Assembly: GCA_016584495.1 (NCBI GenBank)
Contig: WAID01000003.1
Span: forward strand, 2,356,001-2,420,000
Length of the DNA stretch: 64,000 nucleotides
DNA from: Celoporthe dispersa
Taxonomy: Eukaryota > Ascomycota > Sordariomycetes > Diaporthales > Cryphonectriaceae
Direction: 5' to 3'
This document shows, piece after piece, positions 58,512 to 64,000 of this stretch (its first letter is position 1; every line of letters starts with the position of its first letter). A program made the position numbers and the translations under genes. The notes beneath the pieces are model-generated. The model saw nothing but the letters and a program-made list of their open reading frames with translations. It was not told the origin of the DNA and did not search any database.

Positions 58512-59617
58512 TTAGTTGTGGCGTGCAGCTGCAGCTGCAAACTGCTCTGCCTGCAACCGCTCCAGCTCCTCCATAGACATGCCACTCTGGTCGAACTTGT
58601 TGAGTTTCTTCTCACGGCCCTATCATGACATCTGTCAGTCATCTACCAAGTTGCAGGTCCATGGTTCGTTGACCCCCGGGGTGGGGGGGGGGGGGCGGGG
58701 ACACGGTGGCAACTCACCTTCTGCTGCTCCTTGTGCTCGGATGCGGCCTCGAGCACGGCAGGGACGTAGTCTGAGAAGCCTAGCTGCTCGAGGGCCTTGG
58801 TGATGTGGTCGCACGCGATGGTCTTCTTGGCCTCCTTCTCCGAGATCTCGTTGGCCTCTGACGAGACGAGAGTGATAAACTCGACGCAGCATTCTATGAG
58901 CAGGTCACGAGCCTCTTTCGAGAAGGCCGTCCCATTGGCGGGCGGCAGGATTTCGGTCACGATTTTCTGGACCGTTGCTGAAAGAAAGTCAGCACCGCGT
59001 TACGCTGGGTGGAGGGTATCGCGCCCGGGAGAGCTGTTGATGGATCTGCCGAGAACGGTCTGCCCAGGGCCTTCTGTCGCGGATGAGGCCCAGCTCGACC
59101 CTCCTCAGCTTGGACCACCGTCACTCCTGCCTCCCAGATGTGATGCATCACTCACCCTTTGGCAGAGACAGGTCGTCATTGCCTATTATCCCAGTCAGCA
59201 TATGTTCACAAGTACCATCTTTAGGTGTTCAATGGGGGTTTCGCACTGGCGGACATGTTGGACGGTAAGAAAGAAGGATGAGTGACGTTGAGATGCGTAG
59301 GACAATATGTATTCTCCTGGTATGTGGCTTCGAAGTGAAGAAGAGGGGGAAGGGGGGAGAGACAGGGCTGAGAAACGGGGGCTAGAAGAAAAGACAAAAA
59401 ACATGTTCAAAGGCCAACTGTGACGACGAACATCACCACAGTAAAGTATCGATTGCATCACTTCAAGATGCCCACAGATGAGGAGCCAGCAGGGACGCCT
59501 CAGCAGTAGGCTATGATTTAATGATGAATGCAGAGGGCACCGGCAGAACCACTTGCAAGCAAGCAAACATTGGGACAAGAAATTATCAGGCTCACCTCCA
59601 AACTCGTGGTCAGACAT
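58512..59617 (-). CDS. NCB2: NC2 complex subunit beta (Dr1/Ncb2), histone-fold transcription repressor
   Basis: Nuclear protein that pairs with NC2-alpha through a histone fold, binds TBP on DNA and blocks TFIIA and TFIIB. Four exons; the first is 59596-59617 (22 bases) and the second only 27 bases near 59151-59177; the third ends at 58718 and the fourth ends with the stop at 58512. Joined, they read MSDHEFGGNDDLSLPKATVQ, KIVTEILPPANG, then the histone fold FSKEARDLLIECCVEFITLV, SSEANEISEKEAKKTIACDH, TKALEQLGFSDYVPAVLEAA, and after the last splice GREKKLNKFDQSGMSMEELE. The C terminus is Gln/Ala-rich. Intron 3 has a run of 13 C on the coding strand (G on plus at 58683-58695). No correction needed. 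Confidence 0.93.
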
Positions 59618-60950
59618 GGTGAATGATAGAGGCAGCCGAGGCGCGGCTAGGATACACGCTTCTTGGTGGATTCGATGAGAGGGTGCCGAGTATGATCAAG
59701 CTGGGAAAGGTTTTGAACGAAGGAAAAGAAAGGACTAGAGTCATCGAATCAGGTCAGACTCGTCATAGCGTTACGCTCTTCAGAGTTGGAGCATCATTGT
59801 AAGGTCCAGGTGGGCGGGCTTTCTTTGAATGATGGCCACATGCGGGAGAGCTGCCTACCTTAGAAGTGAGGTCGGCCTTGGGCCTTTAAGTACTTTTGAC
59901 TCGATGTTTACGGCTCCAGTGAGAATGGCAGCAACAGTCAGCTTGGGGGGGGGGGCGGCCTGCGAACCCGTGGCTTGGTATCGGCTTATCGCCCGTGCAG
60001 CTAGCCATTCTTGGCCGTAGCTTGTAGGTCAAGCCACAGTTCCACCTACCAAATATTTTCTTGTTTGTTTCGCTTGGAGAAAAGTCGTGTGCAGTTTTTC
60101 TCTGCCCCAATCTCTTCCGACCACCATCCACTCGACACAGCTCTCACACCTCGATGATCGCGTCTGCGCGAGGAGCTGATGTCCGGCCTTGGCCAAGGGA
60201 TGCAAAAATATCCCTTTATGTCCTGTCTAGAGGTTTCTTCTTGATGACGGCCGAACACGTTCGCGTCGAGCGCTGAAAGGTATGTGTGCTCCAGCTTTCC
60301 ACATTCTTTTCTGCTTCCTCCTACATGATGAGCTTTATGTCGCCCCAGGCATACAAACCCATGGTGATTGACCTGTCTTTCCAAACGGACGCTTCTGATC
60401 TTTACACACACCTCGCTCTCTGCTTGCCATTCACTGTCTTGGAGATCGTGCCTGCTGACCGAGAAATTACAGGTTTGTCACGATTGCCCCGAGTCCTTGA
60501 ACACTCCCACCCCCCCTTCTTCAAAAGGAAAAAAACTTCGACACCCCTTTGCCATGATGTGTAATCATGTACTATCAAATCCTGATCATCCCATGATGAC
60601 CAATCCTTTCGATTTCTGAGCATCAACGACTACACCCATCATGCCTGCAGACCGTGGACATGGAGAGAGGCGCTGACCCTGTTCCGTAGCGGACGGGCAA
60701 CAGACCGACAGCTATCTGGGTTGTAACGAACATGTGCAAGGTGGGTGCCGAGCTTTCCTACTCTAGAGACACGGGACGGCATGCCAAAGCCTATGATTAA
60801 GAATTTACATTCCATGCTAAATCCGAAGCAAATAATGTGGAAGAAAATGTATTGCTTTTCATCTTTCGAATGAGGCTCTTCCAGCCGTCTCGACGTCTCT
60901 AGCATCCTGCAACCAGGCCACTTGCTAACTCCGTGTACAGTAAGACCCCC
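59618..60950. other. intergenic 1.3 kb
   Basis: It contains the NC2-beta promoter and the 3' side of the dehydrogenase gene. Short frames on both strands (for example 60046-60411) show no motif. No gene supported. Confidence 0.45.
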
Positions 60951-61824
60951 TCAGTTCTCCTGGTACGCAGCCAGTTCTTGGCTATCCCACTGCAGCCATT
61001 TACCGCTCAGGTCAGGCGTGGCATCCAGCGCAAGCTTCGCAAAGACCCGTCCGGGACCTTCTGGCTTGTTCAGCTTTCCTTCCTCGAATGCAGCCATGAA
61101 GCCGGCATGGTCTGCAGCATCCATGTGATCTCTGCCCTGCTCTCGCAGTAGTTTCTGCATTCCAGTATCGGTCCTGCCCGGGTTGCCAGAGACGGTGACA
61201 ATACCCTTCTCCTCGACTGCCAAGTGTTGGGCGAGGGAATGCAAGGCTGCCTTTGACGATCCGTAGGGACCCCAAGCTGCATAACCTTTGAGGGCTGCTC
61301 CTGAGGTGACCAGGACGATGCGGCCCTTGGTCTGGCGAAGGTGAGGTATGGCTGCTTGGACCTAGTGTCTCCTTAGTATGGAAGTCTAATGGGCTTATCA
61401 GCATGCACACTTACTAGGGCAAGAGCGCTGAAGAAGTTGATGTCGTACAGCCTCTTCCAGTCGTCGACTGAGCTGTCGGCAACCCGCTTAATAGGCTCCA
61501 GTGCTCCGTGGTTGATGACGAGTCCATCGATCTTGCCCCCGAACTTCACAGCAAGGTCTGTGATCTTGGTAGCATTCTGTCATAGAGCATCAATACATTA
61601 TCTTCCCCTTCAACAGTATCCCCGTGATGAGTTCTCACCTCAAATTCTGTCAGGTCCGCTGCCACGTACTCCACCTGCGATGGGTACTGCTTCTTCAGTG
61701 CAACGAGCTCACTCTCAGTGCGGGCAACCAGCACCACCTTGTGCGACTTCTGTAGAAGGTACTGCGAGATAGCCAGGCCAATCCCACGGCCAGCGCCCGT
61801 TACAATGATGGTTTTCGAGGTCAT
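60951..61824 (-). CDS. short-chain dehydrogenase/reductase, Irc24-like, one-base frameshift
   Basis: Soluble NAD(P)-dependent oxidoreductase of the classical SDR family; its closest yeast relatives that I can recall are Irc24 and YIR035C. Substrate unknown. Exons 61639-61824, 61415-61576 and 60951-61362 give 252 residues after removing one surplus C near 61320. The Rossmann motif is TIIVTGAGRGIGLAIS, the cofactor-specificity loop VVLVARTESELVAL contains an Arg that would suit NADPH, and the NNAG-type motif reads LVINHGALEP. The catalytic Ser is in VLVTSGAAL and the YxxxK pair in WGPYGSSKAALHSLA. The end PDLSGKWLQWDSQEL matches the family. The frame break lies between HLRQTKGR and IVLVTSG. Confidence 0.88.
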
Positions 61825-62642
61825 TGTAAGAACGTGCCACCATCAAATGTCGGGAGCGAGAGTTTGTGTCTACTGCCAAGTCCTGTGGATTGTCAACCTC
61901 TCACACAGAAATTTGAAGTCATCGGTGGGGCATCGTTTGAACAGCTTATGTAATACAAGACGTCCCTGGGCCTGTCTGCCTGTTTACATGCAGTAATTCT
62001 GTACTGATTCGTAAAATGTCTGGATCATTGCCAGTGAGACAACAGTGCTGCAGCCCTCTCCTCTTTATACCTTGGAGACGTGCTACCAAGATTTGCATTC
62101 GTCCGAAAGAGCCTGGAGGCCAGCCCCTCTGCATGTTGGGCGGCGTACGTCGGGCGTGGTACCGATGAGGCGGCCGTGGGAAATGTGCAATTCTCGGCCT
62201 AGTACAACAAAGACCTATTGTCCGAGTTCATACGGTCCAGTTCCAACAAGCACAGACAGGCCATCGCTAAGCATATCCGAGAGCTTGAACGCATATGTGA
62301 TCGAAATATCTCCCAAAAAAATCTGGGGTTTCCCGGTACAGGGTCTCGCATCTCTCATCGCTAATATTAATCACCACTTGATATCTCACGAATATGCCAA
62401 TTCGATTTGCGATCCGAGCTAGGCCTCCGGTTTGTCTGGTTTTCATTTTATTTTTAGACCACTTGGAATAACATCATCTATCTGTGTAAGTACTGCTCCA
62501 CTAATATTATGCGATGACCAGTATTCAGTGTCATTGTTCAAGATTCTCCCTCAAGTGGCAGCGTTTGAAAAATTGTAAGGAAAACGAAGATTAAGAAAGA
62601 TGGTAGCCTAGTAGTTCACAGTTGGTGACCATAGTAATCCCC
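61825..62642. other. intergenic region, dehydrogenase promoter
   Basis: No gene supported. It contains the upstream region of the dehydrogenase gene and an AT-rich part at 62440-62620. Confidence 0.4.
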
Positions 62643-63249
62643 ATGGACAACCAGACTTTGAGATATTCTGACTATATAACACCACCTGAGCGGTCTTGGC
62701 TGGCCTGGGTTGCCTTGATAGCATCCGGAACCACCTGCCCCACGACTTCTACACTCACCGCACCGCCAAAATGCTCGAGGTCATGATGGACGAGGCCAAA
62801 ACCATGTTGTCGGCGGCTCGGGTCTGCGCACCTTGGGTCTGGCGATCTGCAACGGAGTCGCCGTCTCGTGGGCATACCGCGCCTCACCCGCACAGGGAGA
62901 AATCCGCTACCACAAGTTCCTGGGCTACCTCATATGAGGCCCACAAATGGAGCCTGCATGGAAGCAGCTTGAGGAGATGGTAAGCGACGCTATCACTCGT
63001 GGACTGTCTAATGTCCGGGTGCTGATCTCCGTGCTCGACACAGCGACGCTGAGTGACGGCGAATATATGACCTGGACAGCTGCCATGATCGCGAGGGAGA
63101 AGACCTTCACAGAGCACTGTATCAAAAAAGGCACAGGGGCTGGTGAGGCGGAGGGCCGGGAGCATGGTCAGGATAAATCGGTACCAAGCCAACATGCGAG
63201 GGACACCGAGGTCACCAAAGACGGAGGGCTGAAGGTCGAGAACTCTTGA
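62643..63249 (+). CDS. hypothetical gene or remnant
   Basis: Coding-like pieces lie in three frames along one strand: MDNQTLRYSDYITPPERSWL from 62643, then NHLPHDFYTHRTAKMLEVMM with DEAKTML, then VVGGSGLRTLGLAICNG and IRYHKFLGYLI ending in a stop near 62935, and finally the frame 62947-63249 (PAWKQLEEMVSDAITRGLSN, TAAMIAREKTFTEHCIKKGT). The last 100-residue frame is the most credible as protein: an amphipathic helix followed by a charged, disordered tail. Frame jumps could be introns, sequence errors as in neighbouring genes, or decay. I recognise no family. Confidence 0.3.
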
Positions 63250-64000
63250 TAAGTGGTTCTTGAGAGGAGGTCTGTCCTATTGTTGGTTTTGCCTCCTTGG
63301 ATTCTGCAGGCATGTGCTTGATTGGCTGTTTTTTCACGAAATATAGGTAATTAGCATCTTTGTGGCAGTTGAAGTAAAGCAACTCCTGCGATATCGTGAC
63401 TGCAGTGGGCGATTTAGATCCACATACTTAAGTACGCATCCAGAGGTATTTGGGCACCCTCGCTGTTCATAGGATATATCGCTTTTGACCGTCCTTTATC
63501 CTGCCTGCTCGGTCGCGAATTTGGGTGTCTCTTTTGCGGCAAGGTTCTTGGGTAACCCCCGAAACGCGCCGTATGAAGCTAGCCATATCACAGGTGGGTG
63601 GTTAATTTCCTAGGCGTCTGCACATCTTGCCACCTAATTTGTGATTATCATGTATATTATTTGCAGTGCTCAAGCCTGGAATGATTAGCCTTGTTCAATC
63701 TTAGGCGGCAACGCACCCCGTGTATATAATTCGGACTCATCAATGGTAAGCGGCGCCCGGAACAGGACCGAAATCTTTCGAGGAACGTTATTTAAATCAT
63801 GTGCCCTTTCTTCGTGTTATGGTCAAGGCTGCTCCATCCTTCGTCTACCCCTGTGCCTCTTCACCACTTTTGCTGTCCTCGTCTCTTTGTAATGTGAACG
63901 CAACCACCGGACTATCTAATTAATTAATGCAGTTGAAGCCTGGCCCTACAGTGCAATTCGGCCCGCGGTTCGCCAGCTGAAGAGGGAAGTGGAGGCCAGT
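63250..64000. other. window end, no gene seen
   Basis: No coding frame supported. A short AT-rich motif TAATTAATTAA occurs at about 63918-63929. A gene could begin beyond the window edge. Confidence 0.4.

Noticed and set aside
5792..61824. Programmed ribosomal frameshifting as explanation of the frame breaks
   Set aside because: The breaks go in both directions, occur in unrelated genes and lack a common slippery heptamer or a stop codon at the shift. Run-length errors explain all of them.
55928..61824. Secondary metabolite cluster around the P450 and SDR
   Set aside because: There is no synthase, synthetase, terpene cyclase or transporter nearby, and a general transcription gene (NC2-beta) lies between them.
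1..64000. tRNA, rRNA, CRISPR or transposon features
   Set aside because: I looked for B-box-like GGTTCGAATCC sequences, regular spaced repeats, reverse transcriptase or transposase motifs and terminal repeats, and found none I could support. A tRNA or covariance-model scan would be decisive.

Overview
The window is nuclear DNA of a filamentous ascomycete (Pezizomycotina, most likely Sordariomycetes). The evidence is short GT-AG introns of about 50-200 bases, GC-rich coding exons, single-gene transcription units on both strands, and protein families and intron positions typical of such fungi. I found 21 genes I can name or at least support as complete reading frames, plus four weak candidates. 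Most are housekeeping genes. There is no CRISPR array, operon, rRNA or recognisable transposon.

Layout. 1-16 kb is the densest part: adenylosuccinate lyase (+), an isochorismatase-family hydrolase (+), RNase P/MRP subunit Pop7 (-), a Rogdi/Rav2 V-ATPase regulator (+), a mitochondrial NIPSNAP protein (-), ATP synthase subunit J/Atp18 (+), mitochondrial ribosomal protein S16 (-) and NAD(P)HX epimerase (+). 16-20.9 kb is nearly empty. 20.9-29 kb has an ankyrin-repeat protein (-), an unrecognised 239-residue protein (-), a small mitochondrial membrane protein (-) and a DHHC palmitoyltransferase of the Erf2 type (+). 30.6-37.8 kb has importin beta-1/Kap95 (+), the wybutosine enzyme Tyw3 (+) and the MICOS subunit Mic19 (-). 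After a 4.3 kb gap come a ferric reductase (+), 2-isopropylmalate synthase (-) and a glutamine-rich Zn2Cys6 transcription factor (-). The last 12 kb holds a cytochrome P450 (+), the NC2-beta/Dr1 repressor (-) and an Irc24-like short-chain dehydrogenase (-).

The genes do not form one pathway. Several act in mitochondria (NIPSNAP, Atp18, S16, Mic19, the 25 kb membrane protein), and two pairs share divergent promoters (pop7/rogdi; mrps16/nnr1). The P450 and the dehydrogenase are the only candidates for secondary metabolism, and they sit on either side of a general transcription gene.

The most striking signal is technical or evolutionary. Ten of the 21 genes need a one-base correction to read through, 13 sites in all. 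Every site lies in a run of C or G. Eight have a base too many and five a base too few. The affected genes include the essential Kap95, so I read these as consensus errors of the assembly rather than as pseudogenes. Coordinates below span each gene from start codon to stop codon, introns included.
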